A stretch of 51,503 bases of DNA from Muribaculaceae bacterium (GCA_017621055.1 JAGATX010000020.1:1-51503); one strand, 5' to 3'. Shown: positions 1 to 8,571, numbered from the stretch's first letter. Notes: generated by a model from the sequence alone, not told the origin. Numbers and translations: made by a program.

Positions 1-492
1 AACCTCTACCTCGCCGTGAACCGGGGTGGTAACCAATATTATTTTTCCGAATCCGACTGGAACGCCCTCCCCGCCGCCCAAAAGGGAGAATGCAGCAAAC
101 TTGGCGTGGTAATCAACAAAGACGGCGAGCGGTTTATCCTCACGCTTGAAGATGCTCCCGGCTTCTACACATGGCAGGACGCCATGAACCGTTTCGGCAA
201 CCGTTTGCCTACAAAGCAGCAGGGTGGGGCATGGATAAGCCAACAAGAGGCAGTACAGTCCGCCATCCGCGCATTCGGCGGACACATAACCGGCACAGGT
301 GTATATGACAATAACTATCCCTCGAACGATATCCGACATTATTATTGGTACTGGACGAGAACACCTGATGAATCAAATTCTTCCTACGCATGGTTCGTTA
401 GCATTATCTACGGCTACATGGGCAACAACCTCAAGACCTACGCAAACAGGGTTCGCGTTGTCGCGCCTGTCTCTGTTTCGTCGGCGATATAA
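1..492 (+). CDS. 3' end of a DUF1566-like protein (cut by window edge)
   Basis: The frame is open from base 1, so the start lies outside the window and the GTG at 16 is not trustworthy as a start. About 163 codons are visible. The C-terminal part shows RLPTKQQ, then YYWTRTP, then SYAWFVSI and a final RVRVVAP. This order (RLPT, W-T/S-x-T, aromatic-rich strand, V-R-V-V at the end) resembles DUF1566/Lcl-type domains found at the C-terminus of surface or phage-tail-like proteins. No partner gene is visible to the left, so the role is unknown. The family call is from motif memory only. The gene is followed by a T-rich stretch and then by the convergent glycosyltransferase genes. Confidence 0.5.
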   Translation, partial: NLYLAVNRGGNQYYFSESDWNALPAAQKGECSKLGVVINKDGERFILTLEDAPGFYTWQDAMNRFGNRLPTKQQGGAWISQQEAVQSAIRAFGGHITGTGVYDNNYPSNDIRHYYWYWTRTPDESNSSYAWFVSIIYGYMGNNLKTYANRVRVVAPVSVSSAI

Positions 493-549
493 ACCCTTTA
501 ATACTTTTTAACTTTTTCGCCGTCTGCCACCCGACCTTGTAGGGGCGCA

Positions 550-1665
550 TTATGCCATTCCCCAGGCGCGGAGGAAGCGGGCGGCGACGAGGGGAGCGGC
601 GTTGTGGGCCTCGACGAATGGGCGCCCCTGACGGCGAAGGGCCTCCATGGCGCCCGGGTCCTCGATCAGGGCGGCCAGACGTGCGCGGGTGGCGCCGGGG
701 TCGAGCGGGTCGGCGTTGATGATGGGGTGCAGACGCTCCTCGCCGATAAAACTGTAGAACTCGGGCTCTGCGCCGCTGATGGTGAGCTTGTTGAGCGCGA
801 GGGCCAGCAGTGCTGTCGTCGCGGGCGTGTAGGAATACAGCTGGTCCGAGACAATGTCGGCGTCGGCCACCATGGGCACGAACTCGGCATACGGCACATT
901 GCGGGGCGTGAGGAGGCTGACCCTGCCGGGAAACTCTCGCTCGATGTGGCGGAGGATGTCGAGGAGCACGAGCGAGCCTTTCTCGCCCTCGCGGCCGCGG
1001 TGCGCGCAGTAGAGCATGCGCAGAGGGGCGCCGTGTCGCACGGGCGGGGGCGCGCCGAGGGCGGAGAGGTCCACGGGTATGCCGCCGTAGTGGAGATTCA
1101 GGCCCGGTACCTCGCGCTTAAGCACGGCGTGGTACTCATACAGCGCCGACACGGCACCGTCGATGTTGGAGTAGAGGGCATCGGTGAAGTCGGCGAGCTC
1201 GGGCGCGAGCCACTCGGCCATGTGCGCCTCGGGCGAGGCGCTCCATGCCGAGAGCCCGGCGGCCGTGTGCCATTCGGAATATCGCAGTGGAGGATTTGCG
1301 CCGGTGAGCGAGCGCACATAAATGCTGTCGGTGCCCAGAGCCGTGAGCCACACGCTGCCGTTGTGCCGGCGCAACGAGCGGAGGATGACCTCGAGGCGCG
1401 CCGGGCGCAGCGACGCGAAGGTGGGCGACACGAGCTGCACCACGTCGAAGCCCCGGAAATGGCGGCGGCATAGGTCGAGCATGCGCGCATAGAGCAGGGC
1501 GCCCCCGAGCGGGTTGGCGAAGGGCCGGCTGATGTCGATGTCGCAGCCGGTGCGCATCCATCGGCTGCCGTCGGAGGCCACGGTTACGTCATGGCCCTCC
1601 TCGCGCAGGGCGGCGGCGAGGGTGGCATGGTAGTTGCTGGCATCGCCCAGAAGGAGAATCTTCAT
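550..1665 (-). CDS. GT-B fold glycosyltransferase (GT4-like)
   Basis: 371 aa. The start is the ATG at 1665 (MKILLLGDASNYH), not the longer upstream extension, because it gives a 4-base ATGA overlap with the gene before it. The N-terminus is a Rossmann strand followed by 'HATLAAALREEGHDV', the usual opening of GT-B family 1/4 enzymes. The C-terminal half has a typical donor-domain layout (LLDILRHIEREFP, then DADIVSDQLYSYT, then ALALNKLTISGAEPEFY), in which the acidic and aromatic residues bind the nucleotide sugar in related enzymes. No signal peptide or membrane segment is seen, so it probably works at the inner face of the cytoplasmic membrane on a surface glycan. Donor and acceptor cannot be told. 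It is translationally coupled to the GT2 gene. Confidence 0.7.
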   Translation of the reverse strand: MKILLLGDASNYHATLAAALREEGHDVTVASDGSRWMRTGCDIDISRPFANPLGGALLYARMLDLCRRHFRGFDVVQLVSPTFASLRPARLEVILRSLRRHNGSVWLTALGTDSIYVRSLTGANPPLRYSEWHTAAGLSAWSASPEAHMAEWLAPELADFTDALYSNIDGAVSALYEYHAVLKREVPGLNLHYGGIPVDLSALGAPPPVRHGAPLRMLYCAHRGREGEKGSLVLLDILRHIEREFPGRVSLLTPRNVPYAEFVPMVADADIVSDQLYSYTPATTALLALALNKLTISGAEPEFYSFIGEERLHPIINADPLDPGATRARLAALIEDPGAMEALRRQGRPFVEAHNAAPLVAARFLRAWGMA

Positions 1666-2477
1666 ATCTGGCGGCGGTGACGGATGGAGTAACAGTAGCC
1701 CTGAAGATAGCACCACAGCGCCTTGACGAAGGGTGCCGGCGAGCGCCATGCCTCGACGGGAAAGCGGGCGAGAGCCTCGAAATTGCCGTAAATCACCCTC
1801 AGACACGCCCCTTTTGAGCGGAGCACTCGCGGCGTGGCGCCCTCGCGGCCGGAGGTGGTGGTTCCGGGATGGCGGCAGAGCAGGGCGTCGACAAAGCGTG
1901 CGCCGCGCACCTTCCCCAGAAGGCGGTGGAAGAACACATCCTCCTCGCCGGCGCCAAGATATGGGGCGTTGACGCCCAGCAGCGGCGAAAAACGCACGCC
2001 GGCGGCCTGCCACGCCGACCGCCGCAGGGCGATTTCGAACGAAATAGGGTTATAGAACCGGAACGGCCGCTTAAGGTCGTGAGCTGCCGGCGGATAAATG
2101 CGCTCGCCGTCGCCGGATTCTATCCTGGCGGTGATGATATCGAGTTCGGGGTCGGCGTCGAAGGCCTCGATGATGGCTGTCAGCCCGTCGGGACAGTAAA
2201 AGAGGTCGTCGTCGCCGAGCAGCAGATAAGGAGCGGACGCCAGCGCCAGCGAGGTGTTGCGGTTGTTGCTTATGCCCCGCCCCGGATTGAAAAAGACCTT
2301 GACGTCGACCCGGCGCAGGCGGTCGGCGGCAGCCTCGAGGTCGAGGTTATCGGGATTCTGGCAGCAGATGATGTACTCCACGCCGGCGACGGCCGGCAGC
2401 TGCGCGCCGTCCATGTTTTCGAGCCGGCGCGAGTAGCACACTATCAGAACCTGAAGTTTCGGGGCGGTTTCGTTCAT
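1662..2477 (-). CDS. Family 2 glycosyltransferase (GT-A fold)
   Basis: 271 aa. The N-terminus (LQVLIVCYSRR) and the acidic motif LLGDDDLFY near residue 88 are those of GT2 enzymes: the DDD/DxD motif binds the metal and nucleotide sugar. A later GAGEEDVFFHRLL matches the conserved ED catalytic-base region of GT2 proteins. Asparagine- and arginine-containing ISNNRNTSL just before the DxD is also typical. The protein is cytoplasmic with no clear membrane segment. It is the first gene of a two-gene minus-strand operon; its stop overlaps the start of the GT-B gene. A matched promoter sits about 20 bases upstream. The pair probably adds two sugars of a surface polysaccharide or glycoprotein glycan; the substrate is unknown. 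Confidence 0.8.
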   Translation of the reverse strand: MNETAPKLQVLIVCYSRRLENMDGAQLPAVAGVEYIICCQNPDNLDLEAAADRLRRVDVKVFFNPGRGISNNRNTSLALASAPYLLLGDDDLFYCPDGLTAIIEAFDADPELDIITARIESGDGERIYPPAAHDLKRPFRFYNPISFEIALRRSAWQAAGVRFSPLLGVNAPYLGAGEEDVFFHRLLGKVRGARFVDALLCRHPGTTTSGREGATPRVLRSKGACLRVIYGNFEALARFPVEAWRSPAPFVKALWCYLQGYCYSIRHRRQI

Positions 2478-2497
2478 GGGAGCAGGTTGTTATAGCG

Positions 2498-2528
2498 CAA
2501 AGGTAATGAAATTCGCGCTGTCTGCAAA
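2498..2528 (-). promoter_or_regulatory. Promoter of the glycosyltransferase pair
   Basis: On the minus strand the -7 element TACCTTTG lies at 2505-2498 and TTTG at 2528-2525, with 19 bases between. This matches the Bacteroidota sigma-ABfr consensus. Transcription would begin near 2490, leaving a short leader before the ATG at 2477. Confidence 0.7.
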
Positions 2529-2537
2529 AAATTCTTT

Positions 2538-2569
2538 TTTGGCCGGTTTAGAAAAAAACGTTAATTTTG
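2538..2569 (+). promoter_or_regulatory. Promoter of the thiamine uptake operon
   Basis: TTTG at 2538-2541, 20 bases, then TAATTTTG at 2562-2569. It fits the Bacteroidota consensus and would start transcription about 40 bases before the TPP riboswitch, back to back with the glycosyltransferase promoter. Confidence 0.7.
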
Positions 2570-2616
2570 CGGCGTCGTCCGGAGGCTTCCGGCGGCAATG
2601 TGATAACCAACCTTTA

Positions 2617-2715
2617 TTTCTTGGGGTGCTCCCTAAGGTGGCGCGGAGGCGCCGAAGCCTTATAGCTGAGATCATACCCATCGAACCTGAACCGGTTAAT
2701 ACCGGCGTAGTGAAA
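2617..2715 (+). ncRNA. TPP riboswitch (THI element)
   Basis: The conserved THI-box blocks appear in order: GGGGTGCT (2623-2630), GCTGAGAT (2665-2672), ACCC (2676-2679), GAACCTGA (2683-2690), then CCGG-loop-CCGG followed by CGTAG (2692-2710). A variable P3 arm is present (TAAGG/CCTTA, then GGCGC/GCGCC). TTTC at 2617-2620 can pair with GAAA at 2712-2715 to close P1. The element binds thiamine pyrophosphate. Its 3' end is only 6 bases from the ATG of the receptor gene, and no transcription terminator is visible between, so it probably blocks ribosome access when TPP is bound. That mechanism is inferred from position. Confidence 0.95.
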
Positions 2716-2721
2716 CAAGCA

Positions 2722-4956
2722 ATGAAGAAAGCACTTCTTCCGGCGATGCTCGCAGGAGCCGTCGCCATGTCGGCCACAGCGGCCGACACCCCCGCGGCAG
2801 GCGCCGACAGCGCCGCCATAGAGCTCCGGCAGCTCGAAGTAGTAGGCAACCGCGCCACGGCAAACACTCCCGTGGCATATACCGACGTTACGGGCGCCGA
2901 ACTGGAACGCGCCAACGACGGGCGCGACCTCCCCTATCTCATAGAATTCACCCCTTCGGTCATCACCAGCTCGGATGCGGGCATGGGCATGGGCTACACG
3001 TCGCTGCGCGTGCGCGGCACCGACGGCTCGCGCATAAACATCACCACCAACGGCGTGCCGATGAACAACCCCGAGAGCCACAACGTATACTGGGTGAACA
3101 CGCCGGACCTGGTGTCGTCGCTGCGCCTGGTGCAGATACAGCGCGGCGCCGGCACCAGCACCAACGGCGCCGGTGCCTTCGGCGCGAGCATAAACATGCT
3201 CACCGACGCCCCCTCCACCGAACACTATGCCGAGCTCTCCGGTGCCTACGGCATGTACAACACCAACCGCGAGAGCCTGCGCGTGGGCTCCGGCATTATC
3301 GGCGGTCACTGGAGTTTCGACGCCCGCATATCGCACATGGGTTCCGACGGCTATATAGACCGCGCCTCGTCCAAGCTATGGAGCTACTTCGGACAGGCCG
3401 CATATATCGGCGGCGGCACGCTGGTGCGCCTCATAGCCTTCGGAGGCAAGGAGGTGACATACATGGCATGGGACTATGCCAGCCGCGAAGATATGGAGAA
3501 ATACGGGCGCCGCTACAATCCCTGCGGAGAATATACCGACGCCGACGGCAACCGCGCATACTATAAGGATCAGAACGACAACTACATCCAGCACCATTTC
3601 CAGCTGCATCTGTCGCAGCGTCTCGGCGAAGGCCTCAACCTGAGCGCCGCCCTCCACTACACCGATGATGACGGCTACTACAACCAGTACAAGACGCGGC
3701 GCACGCTCGTGGAGTACGGTCTGCATCCCTTTATCGACGCCGACGGCAACGAGGTGGAGAAATCGGACCTTATCCGCCTGAAAAAGAACCGCAACGGCTT
3801 CGGGGGCGGCCTGTTCAAACTCACCTGGAACCACCGCGCCCTCGACCTCATCGTGGGCGGCGCAGCAAACTATTTCCGCGGCCACCACTACGGCCAGATA
3901 GCGTGGGTGCGCAACTATGTGGGCGCCCTCGACCCCCTGCAGGAATACTACAGCAATATGGGCCGCAAGTTCGATGCCAACGTCTACGCCCGCGGCGACT
4001 ACAGCATCAGCCGGCACTTCAGCGCCTACGCCGACCTGCAGTACCGCTTTATCCGCTATGCCATCGACGGCGTGAGCGACAACTACGACTGGAACACTGA
4101 GGCCGGCCAGCAATTGCGAATACACCGCCGCTGGAACTTCTTCAACCCCAAGGTGGGCGTTAACTATACCGCCGGCAACCACCGCGCCTTCGCCTCGTGG
4201 AGCGTGGCGCACAAAGAACCCGTGCGCGACAACTTCACCGACGGCGACGACAACCACCGCCCCGAGGCCGAACGCCTCTTCGACTACGAGCTGGCATACA
4301 ACTACAACAGCCGCCTGTTCTCCGTGGGCGTCAACCTCTATTATATGGACTATAAGGATCAGCTCGTGGCCACCGGTCAGCTTTCCGATACCGGCAACCC
4401 GCTCACCGTCAATACCCCCCGCTCCTACCGCATGGGCATAGAACTGCAAGGCGCGCTCCGACCCCTGACCTGGTTCGACTGGCAGATCAACGCCACCCTT
4501 TCGCGAAACCGCATCAAGAATTTCACCGAGTATATTTACGAGGACGAGTGGACAAACCCCATAACCTTTGAGTGCGGCGACACGCCCATAGCCTTCTCGC
4601 CCGGCTTCATCCTCCACAACGCCTTCAACTTCCACGTTGCCGGCTTCGAGGGCACCCTCGCCAGCCGGTATGTGGGCAAACAGTACATGAACAACGCCCG
4701 CACGGAGGACTGCACCCTCGACTCCTACTTTGTGAGCGACCTTCACCTGGCATACACCTGGCGCAACCTCGCCGGCATGAAGGCCCTGCGCTTAGGGTTC
4801 TCGATCTACAATATTTTCAACGAGAAGTACTTCAACAACGGCTACTGCGGCGCCGGCTACTATATGGAGGACGGCAACCCCGTGATCTACCGTTACAGCG
4901 GCTATGCCGCCCAGGCTCCGACCCACGTGATGGGCACCGTGACAATGACGTTCTGA
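2722..4956 (+). CDS. TonB-dependent outer-membrane receptor, probably for thiamine
   Basis: 744 aa from the ATG at 2722. The open frame runs upstream through the riboswitch but that part is not coding. A signal peptide (MKKALLPAMLAGAVAMSATA) is followed by a plausible TonB box (IELRQLEVVG), a plug domain (about 55-170, with LRVRGTDGSRINITTNG and the IQRGAGTSTNG motif) and a beta-barrel ending in VTMTF, whose final Phe is the usual assembly signal. The TPP riboswitch and the PnuT gene one base downstream point to thiamine as ligand, matching the thiamine-regulated receptor (OMR1) described in Bacteroidota. The ligand is inferred from context. No SusD-like partner is present. Confidence 0.88.
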   Translation: MKKALLPAMLAGAVAMSATAADTPAAGADSAAIELRQLEVVGNRATANTPVAYTDVTGAELERANDGRDLPYLIEFTPSVITSSDAGMGMGYTSLRVRGTDGSRINITTNGVPMNNPESHNVYWVNTPDLVSSLRLVQIQRGAGTSTNGAGAFGASINMLTDAPSTEHYAELSGAYGMYNTNRESLRVGSGIIGGHWSFDARISHMGSDGYIDRASSKLWSYFGQAAYIGGGTLVRLIAFGGKEVTYMAWDYASREDMEKYGRRYNPCGEYTDADGNRAYYKDQNDNYIQHHFQLHLSQRLGEGLNLSAALHYTDDDGYYNQYKTRRTLVEYGLHPFIDADGNEVEKSDLIRLKKNRNGFGGGLFKLTWNHRALDLIVGGAANYFRGHHYGQIAWVRNYVGALDPLQEYYSNMGRKFDANVYARGDYSISRHFSAYADLQYRFIRYAIDGVSDNYDWNTEAGQQLRIHRRWNFFNPKVGVNYTAGNHRAFASWSVAHKEPVRDNFTDGDDNHRPEAERLFDYELAYNYNSRLFSVGVNLYYMDYKDQLVATGQLSDTGNPLTVNTPRSYRMGIELQGALRPLTWFDWQINATLSRNRIKNFTEYIYEDEWTNPITFECGDTPIAFSPGFILHNAFNFHVAGFEGTLASRYVGKQYMNNARTEDCTLDSYFVSDLHLAYTWRNLAGMKALRLGFSIYNIFNEKYFNNGYCGAGYYMEDGNPVIYRYSGYAAQAPTHVMGTVTMTF

Positions 4957-4957
4957 C

Positions 4958-5545
4958 ATGACCCTCGTACTGGAAATATTCGGTTTCGCCGTCGGCATCC
5001 TCTATCTGTGGTGGGAATACCACGCCGACGCCCGCGTGTGGTTCGCTTCGATGGTGATGCCGCTCATTTCCATGTGGATATACTTCAGCAAGGGCATCTA
5101 CGCCGATTTCGGCATAAACATCTATTACTTCGTTATGGCCATCTACGGCTACGTGGCATGGACGCGGCGCCCGCGCCGCCGGGATGCCGCGTCGGCAGCG
5201 CCGACGCTGAAAATACGCCATGCCGGCGTGCGTGCGTGGCTGATAGCGATAGCCGCTTTGGCAGCGATATGGGCTGCGCTGGCATGGTTCCTGATGAACT
5301 ATACCGACTCGACGGTGCCGGTGGCCGACGGCTTCACCACGGCGCTGTCTATCGTGGCCACGTGGATGATGGCCCGCAAATATGCCGAGCAATGGCTGGC
5401 ATGGCTGGTGGTCGATGCCGTGTGCGTGGGGCTCTATGCCTACAAGGGCCTGATTTTCTATCCCATCCTCTATGGAGTGTATACCGTCATCGCCGCCTTC
5501 GGCTACCGCAAGTGGCTCCGGCTGATGAGGGAGGACCAGAATTAA
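4958..5545 (+). CDS. pnuT: PnuC-family inner-membrane thiamine transporter
   Basis: 195 aa with about seven hydrophobic segments. The N-terminus (ILYLWWEYHADARVWFASM) and the motif INIYYFVMAIYGYVAW are typical of the PnuC/PnuT family, as is the C-terminal LVVDAVCVGLYAYKG. PnuT members carry out facilitated diffusion of thiamine, with trapping by phosphorylation inside the cell. The start is one base after the receptor stop, so both genes share the TPP-riboswitch mRNA. PnuC (nicotinamide riboside) is the alternative, but riboswitch control favours thiamine. The thiamine pyrophosphokinase that often follows in this phylum is absent; a terminator comes directly after. Confidence 0.88.
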   Translation: MTLVLEIFGFAVGILYLWWEYHADARVWFASMVMPLISMWIYFSKGIYADFGINIYYFVMAIYGYVAWTRRPRRRDAASAAPTLKIRHAGVRAWLIAIAALAAIWAALAWFLMNYTDSTVPVADGFTTALSIVATWMMARKYAEQWLAWLVVDAVCVGLYAYKGLIFYPILYGVYTVIAAFGYRKWLRLMREDQN

Positions 5546-5565
5546 GAGGTTAAAGGCGAAAGGAA

Positions 5566-5602
5566 CGACGAGAGCCGGAAGGGGTGCTTCCGGCTCTCGT
5601 CG
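5566..5602. terminator. Bidirectional terminator between pnuT and thioredoxin
   Basis: A perfect 16-bp stem (5566-5581 with 5587-5602) and a 5-base loop, followed by CTTTT on the plus strand and TTCCTTTC on the minus strand. It lies between convergent genes. Confidence 0.85.
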
Positions 5603-5623
5603 CTTTTATGTTGCGTCGGGGGA

Positions 5624-5920
5624 TTACATGTGCTCGTTGAGTTTGGCTTCGAGCTGGTCGGCCTGGTGGACGCCGACACCGCGCCACAGGGGCGCGCCGT
5701 TCTTGAAGACTATCAGAGTGGGTACCGACTGCACGTTGTATCGCATGGCGAACTCGTTGTTAGCGTCGATATCGACTTTGACGATGTTCGCTTTGTCGCC
5801 CACACGTTTCTTTACTTCTTCAAGGATGGGAGCCTGCATGCGGCAGGGGCCACACCAGCTGGCGAAGAAGTCGACCAATGTGGGTTTGCTTTCGCTGATG
5901 ATTGAATTGATATCTGCCAT
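5624..5920 (-). CDS. trxA: Thioredoxin
   Basis: 98 aa, the usual size of a stand-alone thioredoxin. The redox motif WCGPC is at residues 22-26, preceded by LVDFFAS, and the cis-proline loop SVPTLIVFKNG follows at about 66-76. No signal peptide, so it is a cytoplasmic disulfide reductant. It lies 64 bases downstream of rubrerythrin on the same strand. I see no Bacteroidota promoter in that gap, so the two may share a transcript, which would fit a joint oxidative-stress role. Confidence 0.93.
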   Translation of the reverse strand: MADINSIISESKPTLVDFFASWCGPCRMQAPILEEVKKRVGDKANIVKVDIDANNEFAMRYNVQSVPTLIVFKNGAPLWRGVGVHQADQLEAKLNEHM

Positions 5921-5984
5921 ATCTTTTTAGGGGTTTTATGTTGATTGGAAGTTAACTATACACTCTCTCCTTTTACCTTTTATC

Positions 5985-6575
5985 TCATTCCAGCCCTTCG
6001 ACGTAGTCCATGGCCATATAGTGCTGGTAGGGATGGTCGCAGGCGGGGCATACTTTGGGAGGCTCTGTGCCCTTGTATTCATATCCGCACACCAGGCACT
6101 TCCAGGTAATGTCGTGGTCGCGTTTCCAGACGGTGCCCTTCTCTATCTGATGGATATAATGGAGGAAGCGGCGGCGGTGATGGTCCTCGATTTCGGCGAT
6201 GGCGCGGAAATGGTCGGCGATTTCGGTGAAACCTTCCTCGTCGGCAACCTTGGCGGCGTCGGCGTACAGCTGCACGCCCTCCACGAGTTCCTCATGGGCG
6301 GCGGTAGCAAGATTTTCGGCAGTGGTGCCTATCACGCCGGCATCGACGTTGAGGGGCACTTCCACGCTGCCACCCTCAAGGAATTTGAAGAATACCTTTG
6401 CGTGGCGCAGTTCATTGTTGGCTGTTTCCAGGAACACACGGCCGATGGGGAAATACTCTTCCTTATCGGCCTGCTGGGAGTAGAAAAGATAGCGCGTATA
6501 TGCCGACGACTCGGCCATATATGCAACTACAAGGTTATGTTCGGTGCGACTACCTTTGATTGTGTTCTTTTTCAT
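5985..6575 (-). CDS. rbr: Rubrerythrin
   Basis: 196 aa. The N-terminal ferritin-like four-helix domain carries the diiron ligands (E22, the ELRHAK motif at 55-60, E95/E98 region and EIEDHH at 128-133). The C-terminal rubredoxin domain has Cys pairs at 160/163 (CLVC) and 176/179 (CPAC), which bind one iron. Rubrerythrin reduces hydrogen peroxide to water in anaerobes using rubredoxin- or ferredoxin-type electrons. Full length with all ligands. No clear TAnnTTTG box was found in its 160-base upstream gap, which it shares with the divergent panB. Confidence 0.95.
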   Translation of the reverse strand: MKKNTIKGSRTEHNLVVAYMAESSAYTRYLFYSQQADKEEYFPIGRVFLETANNELRHAKVFFKFLEGGSVEVPLNVDAGVIGTTAENLATAAHEELVEGVQLYADAAKVADEEGFTEIADHFRAIAEIEDHHRRRFLHYIHQIEKGTVWKRDHDITWKCLVCGYEYKGTEPPKVCPACDHPYQHYMAMDYVEGLE

Positions 6576-6676
6576 TTTCTCAAAAGGTGCTATAATTATA
6601 AAACGGATAGAATATGCAATTATGATATTGCGATGCAGTAATTATAACGAGAGTGGCGCCGCTAATGTTCATTCTT

Positions 6677-6708
6677 TTTGGCTGTGTTGATTTTATTGCA
6701 TAACTTTG
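6677..6708 (+). promoter_or_regulatory. panB promoter
   Basis: TTTG at 6677-6680, 20 bases, TAACTTTG at 6701-6708. The start codon is 27 bases downstream. Full match to the Bacteroidota consensus. Confidence 0.75.
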
Positions 6709-6735
6709 CCGCCAAAATAGACAAAGACAACAACA

Positions 6736-7557
6736 ATGAGTACCAATACAACAGATAATCAGCGAAAAGTCACCACCCAGCGCCTTATCGAGATGAAAGG
6801 ACGCGGCGAAAAGATAGCCATGCTCACGGCCTACGATTTCTCGATGGCCAAGCTCATCGACGAGGCCGGAATAGATGTTATCCTCGTGGGCGACTCGGCC
6901 AGCAACGTCATGGCCGGCAACATCACCACCCTTCCCATCACTCTCGACCAGATGATTTACCATGCCAAGAGCGTGGTGAAGGGCGTGAACCGTGCCCTGG
7001 TGGTGTGCGACATGCCGTTCGGCTCATATCAGGGCAACTCCAAGGAGGCACTGCAGAGCGCCATCCGCATCATGAAGGAAAGCCACGCCGAAGCCGTGAA
7101 GATGGAGGGCGGCAGCGAGATCCGCGAGAGCATCGAGCGCATACTCTGTGCCGGCATACCGGTGATGGGCCACTTAGGTCTCACACCCCAGAGCATCAAC
7201 AAGTTCGGCACCTACGCCGTGCGTGCCAAAGAGGAGCGCGAGGCTCAGAAACTCATCGATGACGCCCACATGCTTCAGGAAATAGGCTGTTTTGCCCTCG
7301 TCCTCGAAAAGATACCGGCAGCACTGGCCTCCCGCGTGGCCTCCGAGCTGACAATTCCCGTTATCGGCATCGGTGCCGGCGGCGGTGTCGACGGTCAGGT
7401 GCTCGTCATGCACGACATGCTCGGCATCAACAAGGGATTTTCTCCCAAATTCCTGCGCCGATATGCCGACCTCTCCACCATAATCAACAAGGCCGTCGGC
7501 AGTTACATCGACGATGTGAAGACCGGTGACTTCCCCAATGCAGGCGAACAGTACTGA
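6736..7557 (+). CDS. panB: 3-methyl-2-oxobutanoate hydroxymethyltransferase
   Basis: 273 aa. It makes ketopantoate from 2-oxoisovalerate and 5,10-methylene-tetrahydrofolate, the first step of pantothenate (coenzyme A) synthesis. The TIM-barrel metal and substrate ligands are all visible: VGDSASNV with D53, CDMPFGSY with D92, KMEGG with E124, and the catalytic Glu of LEKIP at 191. The glycine-rich [18 protein letters not shown] is the family signature. Start chosen at ATG 6736, with a matched promoter upstream. No panC or panD is nearby. Confidence 0.96.
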   Translation: MSTNTTDNQRKVTTQRLIEMKGRGEKIAMLTAYDFSMAKLIDEAGIDVILVGDSASNVMAGNITTLPITLDQMIYHAKSVVKGVNRALVVCDMPFGSYQGNSKEALQSAIRIMKESHAEAVKMEGGSEIRESIERILCAGIPVMGHLGLTPQSINKFGTYAVRAKEEREAQKLIDDAHMLQEIGCFALVLEKIPAALASRVASELTIPVIGIGAGGGVDGQVLVMHDMLGINKGFSPKFLRRYADLSTIINKAVGSYIDDVKTGDFPNAGEQY

Positions 7558-7662
7558 TTAATTGAAAATTAACAATTTATAATTTATAATTATTTTTCTC
7601 CGTCGCGTCAGCTAATTGAATTATAAAATTCAATTTTAAATTTTAAATTTTCAATTTTCCAT
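7558..7662. repeat. AT-rich imperfect inverted repeat between panB and the cation exporter
   Basis: About 105 bases made almost only of A and T apart from a central GC block (CTCCGTCGCGTCAGC, near 7600). The left half begins AATTGAAAATT and the right half ends with the reverse complement AATTTTCAATT; short units such as TTTATAATT and TTTTAAA are repeated inside. No promoter match or coding signal is seen. A similar AATTTTCAATT-type spacer occurs at 41831-41880. Confidence 0.6.
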
Positions 7663-8571
7663 TTGCTCTCCTCTGCCGAAAATACTGTTCGCACCGTGCG
7701 CCGCGTGACCCTGACAGGCTTCTGGGTCAACGCCGCGCTGATGGTGCTTAAGATATTCTTCGGCATCTACGGCCACTCCGAAGCTCTTGTTGCCGACGGC
7801 GTACATTCGCTGAGCGATTTCGCCACCGACGTGGTGGTTCTTGTCTTCGTTGGCATGGCCTACAAGGCCGCCGACAGCGACCACCCGTACGGCCACGGAA
7901 AATACGAGACCCTGGCGTCGCTGCTCATCGCCGTGGCGCTCATTGGCGTAGGTGTGGGTATAGGCTGGAGTGGCGTAAAAACCATTGTGGCCGTCGCCGG
8001 CGGCGAAGTGCCGGCGCGTCCCGACGTGTGGACCCTCGTGGTGGTCATACTTTCTATAGCCTCCAAGGAGTGGCTTTTTCGCTATACGCGCGGCGCCGGC
8101 CGCAAGGTGGGCTCCACGGCACTACAGGCCAACGCATGGCACCACCGCTCGGATGCAATATCATCGGTGGCCACACTTGTGGGCATTTCGGCGGCATACT
8201 TTATGGGCACGTCGTGGCGAGTGCTGGATCCCGTGGCTTCGGTGGTCATCGCCGGATTCATAGTGTGGTCCGGCATAGGTATAGCCCGCCCGTCGCTGGG
8301 CGAACTCCTCGAGAGCGGATTGCCGGCAGATGTGATGGCAAAGATAGGCGACACCGTCGCCGCCACGCCCGGTGTCAGGGCATATCACCGGCTGCGCGCT
8401 CGCCGCAACGGCCACTCCGTGATTGTGGACCTGCACATAAAGGTGGATCCCGACATCACCGTCACCCGGGGCCACGATATTGCCACCGACGTGGAGAGGC
8501 GTCTGCACGCCGTGGTGGGTGATGATGCGATAATAGGCATACATGTAGAGCCTTACAATATCAGACCATGA
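7663..8571 (+). CDS. Cation diffusion facilitator (CDF) family metal exporter
   Basis: 302 aa from a TTG at 7663; no ATG or GTG lies between it and the upstream in-frame stop at 7624, and a later Met would remove the first membrane helix. The TM2 metal site (ALVADGVHSLSDFATD) and the TM5 site (HHRSDAISS) each show the HxxxD/DxxxD pattern of zinc/iron/manganese CDF proteins. HPYGHGKYE is the usual loop after TM2. A cytoplasmic C-terminal domain follows (about 215-302, with VDLHIKVDP and a final HVEPY). It exports divalent metal, probably Zn or Fe, in exchange for protons. The stop overlaps the next gene by 4 bases. Confidence 0.9.
   Translation: MLSSAENTVRTVRRVTLTGFWVNAALMVLKIFFGIYGHSEALVADGVHSLSDFATDVVVLVFVGMAYKAADSDHPYGHGKYETLASLLIAVALIGVGVGIGWSGVKTIVAVAGGEVPARPDVWTLVVVILSIASKEWLFRYTRGAGRKVGSTALQANAWHHRSDAISSVATLVGISAAYFMGTSWRVLDPVASVVIAGFIVWSGIGIARPSLGELLESGLPADVMAKIGDTVAATPGVRAYHRLRARRNGHSVIVDLHIKVDPDITVTRGHDIATDVERRLHAVVGDDAIIGIHVEPYNIRP

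Noticed and set aside
2476-2721. Upstream extension of the TonB-dependent receptor
   Set aside because: It covers the promoter and the TPP riboswitch; the signal peptide starts at 2722.
3376-4746. 456-codon minus-strand open frame opposite the receptor gene
   Set aside because: Shadow frame with Val/Ala/Gly-rich text and no recognisable domain.
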